Shown: piece after piece, positions 5,803 to 12,944 of the stretch
Position numbering within the stretch: position 1 is the first letter of the stretch
How the letters are laid out: each line of letters begins with the position of its first letter
From: an uncultured Clostridia bacterium
Lineage (GTDB): Bacteria > Bacillota > Clostridia > Christensenellales > Aristaeellaceae
Direction: 5' to 3'
Length of the DNA: 14,538 bases
NCBI GenBank assembly: GCA_937874275.1
Contig: CALNAU010000204.1
Coordinates: forward strand, 1-14,538
The notes under the pieces: generated by a model
Seen by the model: the letters and a program-made list of their open reading frames with translations, nothing else
Database searches by the model: none
Told to the model about the DNA's origin: nothing
Made by a program: the position numbers and the translations under genes

Positions 5803-7890
5803 ATGAAACCCCAGGAAATGTTCGGCAGCCGGGTATTCAACTTTGACGTGATGCGCAGCCGCTTGCCGCGCGAAACCTACGAGGCCCTCCAGCAGGCCAT
5901 GGCCACCGGCAAGAGGCTGCCGCCGGAGGTGGCTGCCATCGTAGCCAACGCCATGAAGGATTGGGCGATTGAGCACGGCTGCACCCACTACAGCCACTGG
6001 TTCCAGCCGCTGTCGGGCATGACGGCGGAAAAGCACGACAGCTTTATCACGCCGGTAGATCACGGACGGTTGATTATGGAGTTTGGCCCCCAGCAGCTTA
6101 TCCGCGGCGAATCGGACGCCAGCAGCTTCCCCTCGGGTGGCCTGCGCGCCACCTTTGAGGCCCGCGGCTACACCGCGTGGGACCCCACCAGCTACCCCTT
6201 CATCAAGGATTATACGCTGCATATCCCCACCGCGTTTTGCAGCTACGACGGCCAGGCACTGGACAAAAAGACGCCCCTGCTGCGCAGCATGGACGCCCTC
6301 AACCGCCAGGCGCTGCGCATCCTGCGCCTGTTTGGCAACTTTGACGCCCAGCGTGTCACCGCCTGTGTTGGCGCCGAGCAGGAGTATTTTCTGATTGACA
6401 AGGCACTGTATAACCAGCGGCGAGACCTGCAATACACCGGGCGCACGCTGTTTGGCGCCCGTCCGCCCAAAGCGCAGGAACTCAGCGACCACTACTATGG
6501 CACCATCCCGCGGCGTGTTCAGGACTTTATGCAGGAGCTCAATGAGGAGCTGTGGATGTTGGGCATCCCCGCCAAGACCGAGCATAATGAGGCAGCGCCC
6601 GGACAGCACGAGCTGGCCCCCATCTTTGAGACGGTAAACATCGCGGCCGATCACAACCAGATGATGATGGAGGTGCTCAAGCGCACCGCCATCAAACACA
6701 ACATGGTGTGCCTGCTACACGAAAAGCCCTTTGAGGGCATCAACGGATCGGGCAAGCACAACAACTGGAGCCTGTCTACCAACCAAGGCGCCAACCTGTT
6801 GGAGCCCGGTGCCACCCCACAGGAGAACGCGCAGTTTCTACTCATTCTGGCGGCCATTTTAAAGGCCGTGGACGAGCACCAGGACCTGCTGCGCCTATCT
6901 GTCGCCAGCGCTGGGAACGACTGCCGCCTGGGTGCCTTCGAGGCGCCGCCCAGCATCGTATCCATCTTCCTGGGCGACGAGTTGACCGAGGTGCTGGACG
7001 CGCTGGTCAACCACCGCACCTATGTGCGGGAAACCACCGCGGACATGAGCATTGGCGTGCATGTGCTGCCCAAGATTCCGCGCGATATCTCCGACCGCAA
7101 CCGCACCAGCCCTTTCGCCTTCACGGGCAACAAGTTTGAGTTCCGCAGCGTGGGCAGCGCCATGAGCATTGCCGAGGCCAACATCACCATCAACACAGCG
7201 ATGGCCGACGCGCTGATGCAGTTCGCCGACGAACTGGAAAAGGCGGATGACTTTCACGCCGCTTGTGAGCAGCTGATCATCGCCACCATCACCAAGCACC
7301 GCCGCATCATCTTCAACGGCAACAGCTACGCCGAGGCCTGGCGCAAGGAGGCCAAGAAGCGCGGCCTGCTGGAACTGAGGACCGTGGCCGACTGCCTGCC
7401 GCTGATGGCCAGCGAGAAGAACGTGACCCTGTTTGAGCGCCAGCGCGTGCTCAGCGAGGTGGAAATTAAGAGCCGCGTGGAGGTTCTCAGCGAGCAGTAC
7501 TGCCAGGTGCTGCGCGTAGAGGCGCAGACGATGCTGGACATCGCCCGCCAGGAAATTTTGCCCGCCATCGCCGCCTATGCCGGCGAATTGGGCCTGGCGG
7601 CCACCCACAAGAGGCAGCTGCAGGCCAACAACAAAGCCCCTGCGGAGCTTCCGCTGCTGACCCTGCTGGACGAGTTGATGGCCAATGCCGCGCAGGAGGC
7701 CGACAAGCTGGACGAGGTCCTGAGCTCGTTGGAGAAAAGCCACAACTGGATGACCCTCGCCCTGAAGTGCAAGCAGACACTCCTCCCCCAGATGCGCGCG
7801 CTGCGCACCGTGTGCGACGCGGCGGAGCTGCGGGTGGCAAAGAAACACTGGCCCTTCCCGACCTATGGGGAGCTAATCAACAGCATCTGA
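5803..7890 (+). CDS. glnN: Glutamine synthetase type III
   Basis: A 695-residue GSIII enzyme, the expected size (about 700). It converts glutamate, ammonia and ATP to glutamine as a large cytoplasmic oligomer. The N-terminal GSIII domain is recognisable (FGSRVFNFDVMRSRLP at 7-22; HYSHWFQPLSGMTAEKHDSF at 62-81). Catalytic-core stretches include a GAEQEYFLID metal/glutamate site (190-199), HNEAAPGQHELAPIFE (261-276), LHEKPFEGINGSGKHNNWSL (305-324) and FAFTGNKFEFRSVGS (438-452), equivalent to the NRxEFR region of other glutamine synthetases. The C-terminal 90 residues or so are helical and probably coiled. The start ATG 5803 follows an AAGGAGGG box right after the asnA stop. No nitrogen-control site is visible; regulation is likely through the operon promoter at 3689. 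A strong hairpin follows the stop. Confidence 0.96.
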   Translation: MKPQEMFGSRVFNFDVMRSRLPRETYEALQQAMATGKRLPPEVAAIVANAMKDWAIEHGCTHYSHWFQPLSGMTAEKHDSFITPVDHGRLIMEFGPQQLIRGESDASSFPSGGLRATFEARGYTAWDPTSYPFIKDYTLHIPTAFCSYDGQALDKKTPLLRSMDALNRQALRILRLFGNFDAQRVTACVGAEQEYFLIDKALYNQRRDLQYTGRTLFGARPPKAQELSDHYYGTIPRRVQDFMQELNEELWMLGIPAKTEHNEAAPGQHELAPIFETVNIAADHNQMMMEVLKRTAIKHNMVCLLHEKPFEGINGSGKHNNWSLSTNQGANLLEPGATPQENAQFLLILAAILKAVDEHQDLLRLSVASAGNDCRLGAFEAPPSIVSIFLGDELTEVLDALVNHRTYVRETTADMSIGVHVLPKIPRDISDRNRTSPFAFTGNKFEFRSVGSAMSIAEANITINTAMADALMQFADELEKADDFHAACEQLIIATITKHRRIIFNGNSYAEAWRKEAKKRGLLELRTVADCLPLMASEKNVTLFERQRVLSEVEIKSRVEVLSEQYCQVLRVEAQTMLDIARQEILPAIAAYAGELGLAATHKRQLQANNKAPAELPLLTLLDELMANAAQEADKLDEVLSSLEKSHNWMTLALKCKQTLLPQMRALRTVCDAAELRVAKKHWPFPTYGELINSI

Positions 7891-7923
7891 CCTATATTTG
7901 GCATATATCAAACCATACAACAA

Positions 7924-7969
7924 CACCCCCGCGGAAATTCCGCGGAAATTGTCCGTGGGGGTGAATTTT
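7924..7969. terminator. Bidirectional hairpin terminator between glnN and galM
   Basis: CACCCCCGCGGA (7924-7935) pairs with TCCGTGGGGGTG (7952-7963) over 12 positions with one G-U pair, followed on the plus strand by GAATTTT. On the minus strand the stem is followed by TTGTTGTATGG, moderately T-rich. The gene ends at 7890 (plus) and 7979 (minus) face each other, so it can serve both. The loop contains part of a direct repeat (CCGCGGAAATT twice, 7929-7939 and 7940-7950), which also allows an alternative inner hairpin. Confidence 0.75.
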
Positions 7970-7978
7970 CATCTGCTC

Positions 7979-9013
7979 TTATTTTGCTGTGAATGCGTAG
8001 ATGGTGGACGTCTTATACTCCTGCCCCGGCCGCAGCAGTGTGGTGCCGAAGGACGGCTGGTGCAAGGTGTCAGGGTGCTGCTGCGTCTCCAGCGCGATGC
8101 CCGCGTAGGCGCAGTAGTGGTGCCCGGCCCGACCCCCGCAGTTGAACCCCTGACCGGAGTAACATTGCACGCCTGGCTGGTCGGTGCTGACCGTCATCAC
8201 ACGGCCGCTGTCCGGGTCGTGCAGGCGGGCAATCTGTCGCATGCCGCCACCGTTTAGCACATAGCCGATGTCAAAGCCCTTGGCGGCGGTGAACATGGCA
8301 TTGTCTTCCCTTTGCATCACCTTGCCCAGGGGCTGGGGCTGGCGCAGGTCGTACGGCGTGCCCGCCACCGACATCAGGATACCGGTGGGAATCAGCTCGC
8401 CATCCACCTCAATGACCCGGTCGGCGTCAACCCACAGCGTGTGGCCCAGGATATCCGGGCTGTCGCCCAGGTTGAAATAGGCGTGGTTGGTGAGGTTGAC
8501 ATGGGTTTCCTTGTCCGTGCGCGCCAGGTAGTCGATGCGCAGCGCAGCATCCTCGCTGAAGGTGAAGCGCACCTCCACCGACAGCTCACCGGGGAAACCC
8601 TCTTCCATATCGGGCGAAGTGTAGCGCATGATGACGCTGTTGCCCGCCACCTCATAGGCCCACAGCTTACGGTTGAAGCCCTCCTGCCCGCCGTGCAGCG
8701 TGTTGCGGCCGTCGTTGGCGTAGAGAGCATACTCCTCCCCATTGAGGGTGAAGGCGGCGCCCGATATGCGGTTGCCATAGCGGCCGATGGTGCCGCCCAT
8801 GTACCCGATGTCGCGGCGGGCATAATCCTCCGCACTATCCTGCCCCAGGCACACCTCACCCAGGTTGCCCCGGCGGTCCCTCACCATGACGGAAACGATG
8901 TGCCCGCCGTAGTTGGTCAGGCTGACGCTCTCCCCCCGCTCGTTGGTCAACGTAATCAGGTCGGCCGGCTCCCCGGCCGGGCTCTGCCCGAAGGGTCTGA
9001 TATCCACGCGCAT
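7979..9013 (-). CDS. galM: Aldose 1-epimerase (mutarotase)
   Basis: A 344-residue cytoplasmic enzyme that interconverts the alpha and beta anomers of aldoses such as galactose and glucose. Family signatures are intact: the sugar-contact IGRYGNRISGAAF (76-88), LHGG with His107, the catalytic acid in TNHAYFNLG (His177 at 175-183), the FDIGYVL stretch (247-253) with Asp248, and the catalytic base Glu309 in ALETQQHPD (307-315). Length fits the family. The ATG at 9013 has an AGGAGG box that overlaps the TAG stop of rho, and only 9 nt separate the genes, so it is probably translated from the rho transcript by coupling. Placement after rho is unusual; a functional link is not evident. It could work with the galactosidase at the left edge, which would release beta-galactose for the Leloir pathway. 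The 7924-7963 hairpin probably ends the transcript. Confidence 0.95.
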   Translation of the reverse strand: MRVDIRPFGQSPAGEPADLITLTNERGESVSLTNYGGHIVSVMVRDRRGNLGEVCLGQDSAEDYARRDIGYMGGTIGRYGNRISGAAFTLNGEEYALYANDGRNTLHGGQEGFNRKLWAYEVAGNSVIMRYTSPDMEEGFPGELSVEVRFTFSEDAALRIDYLARTDKETHVNLTNHAYFNLGDSPDILGHTLWVDADRVIEVDGELIPTGILMSVAGTPYDLRQPQPLGKVMQREDNAMFTAAKGFDIGYVLNGGGMRQIARLHDPDSGRVMTVSTDQPGVQCYSGQGFNCGGRAGHHYCAYAGIALETQQHPDTLHQPSFGTTLLRPGQEYKTSTIYAFTAK

Positions 9014-9022
9014 GGCTGCCTC

Positions 9023-10996
9023 CTATTCCGCGCGGCCGGTGGACATCATCTTGGCCCACTGGTCAAAGCGCGCGACAAAATCCTCATTATCCTTTGTTTT
9101 CTCCATCATGGAGAGAATCAGCGAAATGCCCTCCTGCTCGCTGGAGCCTGCGATCATGCGGCGCACCTTGGCGGCCACATCGGCCTCGGCCTCGGTCAGC
9201 AGCAATTCATCATGACGGGTGCCCGAGCGCAGGATGCTGACCGCCGGGAAGATGCGCTGCTCCTGCAGGCCGCGGTCGAGCGTCAGCTCCATGTTGCCGG
9301 TGCCCTTGAATTCCTCATAAATCACATCGTCCATGCGGCTGCCGGTCTCCACAATGACGGTGGCGATGATGGTAAGCGAGCCGCCTTCCTTGAGGTTGCG
9401 CGCAGCGCCGAAAAAGCGCTTGGGCCGATGCAGGGCACCTGCCGCCACGCCGCCGGACATGATGCGCGCGGTGTTGGGCGCCAGGGTGTTGAAGGCGCGG
9501 GACATGCGGGTCAGGCTGTCCATCAGCACCACCACATTCTTGCCCTGCTCCACCAGGCGCATGGCCCGCTCGCTTACCAGCTCGCTCACGCGGGCGTGGC
9601 TCTCGGCCGGCTCGTCAAAGGTGGAATAGAACACATCGCCGCCCACGGTTTCCTTCAGGTCGGTCACTTCCTCCGGGCGCTCATCCACCAGCAAGGTCAT
9701 CAGATGCACATCCGGGTGCTGGGCACGCAGGGACAGGGCGATTTTCTTGAGGATGGTGGTCTTGCCGGCCTTGGGGGGCGCCACAATCAGCGCGCGCTGG
9801 CCAAAGCCCACCGGCACAAACAGGTCGATGAAGCGCAGCACCGGGTCACGCTGCTCTGCCGACGACAGCTGAATGCGGCGGTTCGGGTAGATGGGCGTCA
9901 GCTCGTCAAACTCGCGGCGGTCTTTAATCTCCTCAGGCTCCTGGCCGTTGATGCTGGTGATATACAGCATGGCGGCATAGCGGTCACCCTCCCGCTGGGG
10001 GCGGGTCTTGCCCTCTACAAAATCGCCATCGCGCAGGGCGAAGCGGCGTATCTGGGCGTTGGAAATATACACGTCATTTTTGCCGGGCAGGAAGTTGCCC
10101 GCGCGCAGGAAGCCATAGCCGTCGCCGTGAATTTCCAGCACGCCGCTGCCATCGCCGCAGTCGCCGGTGGCCAGCATCTCGGGCACGGCCGGGTTGACGC
10201 CGCCGGGCTCGCGGGGCTGGGCATCGCGCAGCCGCATGGAGGGGCCGCGGTACGCGCGGCCATCGGCCGGGGGCGCCGAATACTCGCGCCGGTAGGGCAC
10301 GCCCTCGGCAGGTACCGCCTCTGCCACTGGCGGCGCATAGGCAGGTGCCGGTGGCTGATACCGCCCGGCAGCCGCAGGCTGCGCAAAAGCGGACGGTCTG
10401 TAGCCCTGGGGAATGGCGGACGCGGGTGCAGCAGCGGGTACCACGGGCGGCTCTGCCGCCTTGGCTGCCTCCGGCCCAAAGCGCACCGCGGTACGCGGCG
10501 CGGGCCGCACAGACGCGACGGGCGCATCCTCCCCCGCCTGGGCCGGGAAGGTGCTCAGGTTGGGCGTCATCGGCGCGTACCGGTTGGGCGGCGGGGTGTT
10601 GGCAAAGGGCTGCGGGTTGTGCCACGCACGGGCACCCGTCAGGGTAAACGCCGGCTTGTTTTTGCCGGTGGAGGTGGTGGTGCGCGAAGAAGGCGGCGCA
10701 GGCGAAGGCCCGGGCGAGGAGCGGCCCACCCGCATCACCGGCGGCTCATCGCCGTCATCGGCAATAATCATGGCCCGGCGCTCGGGCTGGGACGCGGCCT
10801 GGGCTTCGGCCTGCGGCTCGCTCTCTTGCGCGGCGGCGGGGATGGCAGCCTGGCCCAACTGCTCCAGAATATCCTGCTGGATGCGTTCCAGTATATCGGC
10901 CTTGGTGCGCAGGCTGCCCAAGGAAATGCCGCGGTCGCGCGCGAACTGGCGCAGCTCCGCTAAGGTAGCGTTTTGAAGTTCAGACGGATTCAACAT
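9023..10996 (-). CDS. rho: Transcription termination factor Rho with a long disordered N-terminal insertion
   Basis: A 657-residue Rho, against 419 in E. coli. It is a ring-shaped RNA-dependent ATPase that releases RNA polymerase from nascent transcripts. A Rho_N helical domain spans residues 3-46 (SELQNATLAELRQFARDRGI). Residues about 48-275 are low-complexity, rich in Pro, Ala, Gln, Arg, Ser and Tyr, and predicted by eye to be disordered. The RNA-binding cold-shock-like domain follows (GDGYGFLR at 291-298). The motor has Walker A PPKAGKTT (407-414), DERPEEVTD (438-446), Walker B VVVLMDSLTR (488-497) and the conserved Q/R-loop region GGVAAGALHRPKRFFGAARN (515-534). All catalytic parts look intact. 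The start ATG 10996 has a GGAGGAGG box. It lies 71 bp after degV with no clear promoter or terminator between, so it may be read from the degV promoter; galM follows after 9 nt. Confidence 0.97.
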   Translation of the reverse strand: MLNPSELQNATLAELRQFARDRGISLGSLRTKADILERIQQDILEQLGQAAIPAAAQESEPQAEAQAASQPERRAMIIADDGDEPPVMRVGRSSPGPSPAPPSSRTTTSTGKNKPAFTLTGARAWHNPQPFANTPPPNRYAPMTPNLSTFPAQAGEDAPVASVRPAPRTAVRFGPEAAKAAEPPVVPAAAPASAIPQGYRPSAFAQPAAAGRYQPPAPAYAPPVAEAVPAEGVPYRREYSAPPADGRAYRGPSMRLRDAQPREPGGVNPAVPEMLATGDCGDGSGVLEIHGDGYGFLRAGNFLPGKNDVYISNAQIRRFALRDGDFVEGKTRPQREGDRYAAMLYITSINGQEPEEIKDRREFDELTPIYPNRRIQLSSAEQRDPVLRFIDLFVPVGFGQRALIVAPPKAGKTTILKKIALSLRAQHPDVHLMTLLVDERPEEVTDLKETVGGDVFYSTFDEPAESHARVSELVSERAMRLVEQGKNVVVLMDSLTRMSRAFNTLAPNTARIMSGGVAAGALHRPKRFFGAARNLKEGGSLTIIATVIVETGSRMDDVIYEEFKGTGNMELTLDRGLQEQRIFPAVSILRSGTRHDELLLTEAEADVAAKVRRMIAGSSEQEGISLILSMMEKTKDNEDFVARFDQWAKMMSTGRAE

Positions 10997-11067
10997 GGGC
11001 CTCCTCCATGAAATGCTATTGATGGGAAATAACAGGTGAATATGGGCGTTATGAACCTATGGGGGAA

Positions 11068-11934
11068 TCAGGCAGGCAATGCCTGCACATTGATACCAAT
11101 CAGACCGGGGCCGGTGTGTACCACAAGGGCCGGGCTGACAGTGCCTTCGTAAAACACCTTGCTGTTGGGAATCAGGCGCTTGACCTCGTTCATCACGTGG
11201 GCGGCTTCCTCGCGCGCGTTGCCATGCACCACCGCGACGGTGCAGGCCACGTGTTTTTTGGCCGCGTTAACCGCCAGGTTGATGGTCTCGGCAATGGCTT
11301 GGGCGCGGCCGCGCACCTTGGCGGCGATGGCGTAGGCGCCTTCCTCATTGCAGGTGATGATGGGCTTGATTTTGAGCAGGGAACCCAGCACCGCGGATAC
11401 CTTGCCGATGCGGCCACCGCGGGCCAGATACTCCAGCGTGGACAGACAGAAATAGATGCTGGAATTTTCCAGGCTCTGGCGCACCTTGCGCTCCACCTCG
11501 TCAAAGCTGTCGCCCGCGGCCACCAGTTCGGCCGCCAGGATGGCCTGCACACCGGCGCCGGCACCAATGGACTTGGTGTCGATGATGCGGATGTCCATGC
11601 CCTCCTGCTCCGGCTCCTGTGCCACCATGTGCATCATGCTGTTGGTGCCTGACAGCGCGCCGGCGATGGTGACCACCAGCAGGTTGGTTAAGCCGTCCTT
11701 GCGAATTTGATGCATCGCCTGGCGCACCGACTCGCTATCGGGCAGCGACGTGCGCGGCACCTCAATCTCCAGCCGGTCATAGACCTCCTGAGCGGTGATG
11801 TCTATCTTGTCTTTGTATTCTCTATCCTGATAGATGATGGTGATGGGCACAGAGTAAATGCCATGCTGCTGAAGGTACTCCTCGGGTACGTCTGTGCAGG
11901 AGTCCACCAAAATAGCTATTTGATTCGGGTTCAT
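11068..11934 (-). CDS. DegV family fatty-acid-binding protein
   Basis: A 288-residue two-domain DegV protein, the normal size. DegV proteins bind a fatty acid between their domains, and some (FakB) present it to a fatty-acid kinase for phospholipid synthesis. Visible family signatures are ILVDSCTDVP (8-17), VPITIIYQDREYKDKIDIT (29-47), RTSLPD (61-66), LSGT (94-97, the head-group contact), IIDTKSIGAGAG (117-128) and LEYLARGGRIGK (167-178). Whether this copy is a FakB cannot be told; no kinase (FakA) gene lies in the window. The start ATG 11934 has a GGAGG box 5 nt upstream and its own promoter at 11989-11961. It is probably the first gene of a degV-rho-galM transcript. Fatty acids bound would be made or imported elsewhere in the cell. 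Confidence 0.93.
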   Translation of the reverse strand: MNPNQIAILVDSCTDVPEEYLQQHGIYSVPITIIYQDREYKDKIDITAQEVYDRLEIEVPRTSLPDSESVRQAMHQIRKDGLTNLLVVTIAGALSGTNSMMHMVAQEPEQEGMDIRIIDTKSIGAGAGVQAILAAELVAAGDSFDEVERKVRQSLENSSIYFCLSTLEYLARGGRIGKVSAVLGSLLKIKPIITCNEEGAYAIAAKVRGRAQAIAETINLAVNAAKKHVACTVAVVHGNAREEAAHVMNEVKRLIPNSKVFYEGTVSPALVVHTGPGLIGINVQALPA

Positions 11935-11960
11935 CCTATCCTCCTTGATGATGCGATGTC

Positions 11961-11989
11961 AGTTTACTGGTATGGAAATGGGCTGTCAA
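11961..11989 (-). promoter_or_regulatory. Sigma-A promoter for degV (and probably rho-galM)
   Basis: On the minus strand a perfect TTGACA (11989-11984) and TAAACT (11966-11961) are 17 bases apart. Transcription would start near 11954, 20 nt before the degV ATG. The 82-bp gap to the ttcA-like stop contains a T-rich stretch on the minus strand (TTTCGTTTTTTC near 12000-12013) without a clear stem, so termination of the upstream gene there is uncertain. Confidence 0.7.
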
Positions 11990-12016
11990 GTATAGCCGCC
12001 AAGAAAAAACGAAATT

Positions 12017-12832
12017 TTACTCATAAATATCCAAAAAGGATGTAAAGGGCCCCTCATCCCGTACGCGCCAGCCGAGCACCGCGCCCAGGTTGACCTTTTC
12101 AGCCGAGGAGAAGATGCACCCCTCCACATTGGGGTTGGTGCGCTTCATCTCCTGAATGAGGCGCTTCACCTCGCTGCGCTTGCCGCCATCCTCCTGCCTG
12201 GTCACCCGGCAGGCGCAGGTCATCACGGGCAGCTGGTAGCGGGCGGCAAAGGCCGTCACTTCGTGCTCCCGCACCAAAAACAGCGGGCGGATGAGCTCCA
12301 TCCCCTCATAGTTGCGGCTGCGCAGTTTGGGCATCATGGTCTTGAACTCGCCGCCATACAGCACGCTGAGCAGCGTGGTTTCAATCACGTCGTCGTAGTG
12401 ATGGCCCAAGGCAATCTTGTTGCAGCCCATCAGCTGCGCCTGCTTGTACAGATGCCCGCGTCGCATGGCCGCACACACATGGCAGGGGGAGTTTTTCGCG
12501 TCCTCAATGCTGGCGAAGATATCGGTCTCAAATATGGTCAGCGGGATGCCCAGGCGCCTGGCCGTCTCCTCCATGGTGCTGCGCTTGTCGTGCGTAAAGC
12601 CGGGGTCCATCGCTAGGAAGGACAGCTCAAAGGGAATTTTGCTATAGCGGTACAGCAATTGCAGGCACTTGGCCAGCAGGAAGGAATCCTTGCCGCCGGA
12701 CACGCAGGCCGCGATGTGGTCGCCGGGCGCAATAAGCCGATACTCCTTCACCGCGCAGACAAAGTACCGCCAGATGGTCTTTCGGTAAGTGGTGGTGATG
12801 CCATGCTCAACCAGCTGTGCCAGGTTATCCAA
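12017..12832 (-). CDS. TtcA-like tRNA 2-thiolation protein (PP-loop ATPase)
   Basis: A 271-residue member of the TtcA/TilS adenine-nucleotide alpha-hydrolase group. TtcA makes 2-thiocytidine at position 32 of certain tRNAs by adenylating the base and transferring sulfur with a [4Fe-4S] cluster. The PP-loop SGGKDS is at 45-50. The cluster-type cysteines are CHVC (117, 120), and a second pair is CAC (206, 208). GHHYDDVIETTLLSVLYGG (143-161) and IRPLFLVREHEV (181-192) align well with E. coli TtcA, where the second cysteine pair is CNLC; here the spacing is CxC. The start is TTG 12832 with an AAGGAG box 6 nt upstream; no ATG fits. An extended -10 promoter lies at 12871-12863 on one arm of a palindrome. 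Clostridial homologues are little studied, so the exact tRNA target is an inference. Confidence 0.85.
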   Translation of the reverse strand: MDNLAQLVEHGITTTYRKTIWRYFVCAVKEYRLIAPGDHIAACVSGGKDSFLLAKCLQLLYRYSKIPFELSFLAMDPGFTHDKRSTMEETARRLGIPLTIFETDIFASIEDAKNSPCHVCAAMRRGHLYKQAQLMGCNKIALGHHYDDVIETTLLSVLYGGEFKTMMPKLRSRNYEGMELIRPLFLVREHEVTAFAARYQLPVMTCACRVTRQEDGGKRSEVKRLIQEMKRTNPNVEGCIFSSAEKVNLGAVLGWRVRDEGPFTSFLDIYE

Positions 12833-12862
12833 TGCGCTCTCCTTATCCGTGAAACTCGGCAG

Positions 12863-12871
12863 ATTATAGCA
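12863..12871 (-). promoter_or_regulatory. Extended -10 promoter for the ttcA-like gene
   Basis: The left palindrome arm read on the minus strand gives TGCTATAAT, a perfect extended -10. Transcription would start near 12856, 24 nt before the TTG start at 12832, with the AAGGAG box in between. No good -35 is present, which extended -10 promoters can tolerate. Confidence 0.6.
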
Positions 12872-12886
12872 TACCCACTATAGGTA

Positions 12887-12895
12887 TGCTATAAT
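12887..12895 (+). promoter_or_regulatory. Extended -10 promoter for the phosphatase pair
   Basis: TGCTATAAT on the plus strand, a perfect extended -10. The start of transcription would be near 12902, giving a leader of about 43 nt to the ATG at 12945. The place where a -35 would sit (about 12867-12872) is weak and overlaps the opposing -10, so both promoters can hardly be occupied at once. Confidence 0.6.
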
Positions 12896-12914
12896 TCGCT
12901 TGCGAAAATAACAT

Positions 12915-12929
12915 CGGAGCGATGCTCCG
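12915..12929 (+). promoter_or_regulatory. Leader hairpin next to the ribosome binding site of the IMPase-family gene
   Basis: CGGAGC (12915-12920) pairs with GCTCCG (12924-12929) around the 3-base loop GAT. The GGGGAAGGA ribosome binding site begins at 12929, directly at the foot of the stem, and the ATG is at 12945. The stem leaves the AAGGA core free, so it may protect the 5' end or modulate initiation rather than block it. Confidence 0.4.
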
Positions 12930-12944
12930 GGGAAGGAATACCGC

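Larger units (their letters stand above)
12863..12895. repeat. Perfect 13-bp inverted repeat in a divergent promoter region
   Basis: ATTATAGCATACC (12863-12875) and GGTATGCTATAAT (12883-12895) are exact reverse complements around a 7-base centre, CACTATA. Each arm ends in an extended -10 element pointing outward. The repeat lies between the divergent ttcA-like and phosphatase genes. It may be an operator, or merely the result of two strong -10 elements placed back to back; its length favours a bound dimeric regulator or a cruciform. Confidence 0.75.

Noticed and set aside
8312..10963. An 883-codon open frame on the plus strand, antisense to galM and rho
   Set aside because: It spans two unmistakable genes on the other strand, has a repetitive His/Gly/Arg/Ala composition typical of antisense frames in GC-rich DNA, no ribosome binding site, and no recognisable domain.
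10997..11067. Possible separate rho promoter in the degV-rho gap
   Set aside because: The best candidate (ATTCAC and TAGCAT, 17 bases apart on the minus strand) matches consensus poorly, so I do not call it.
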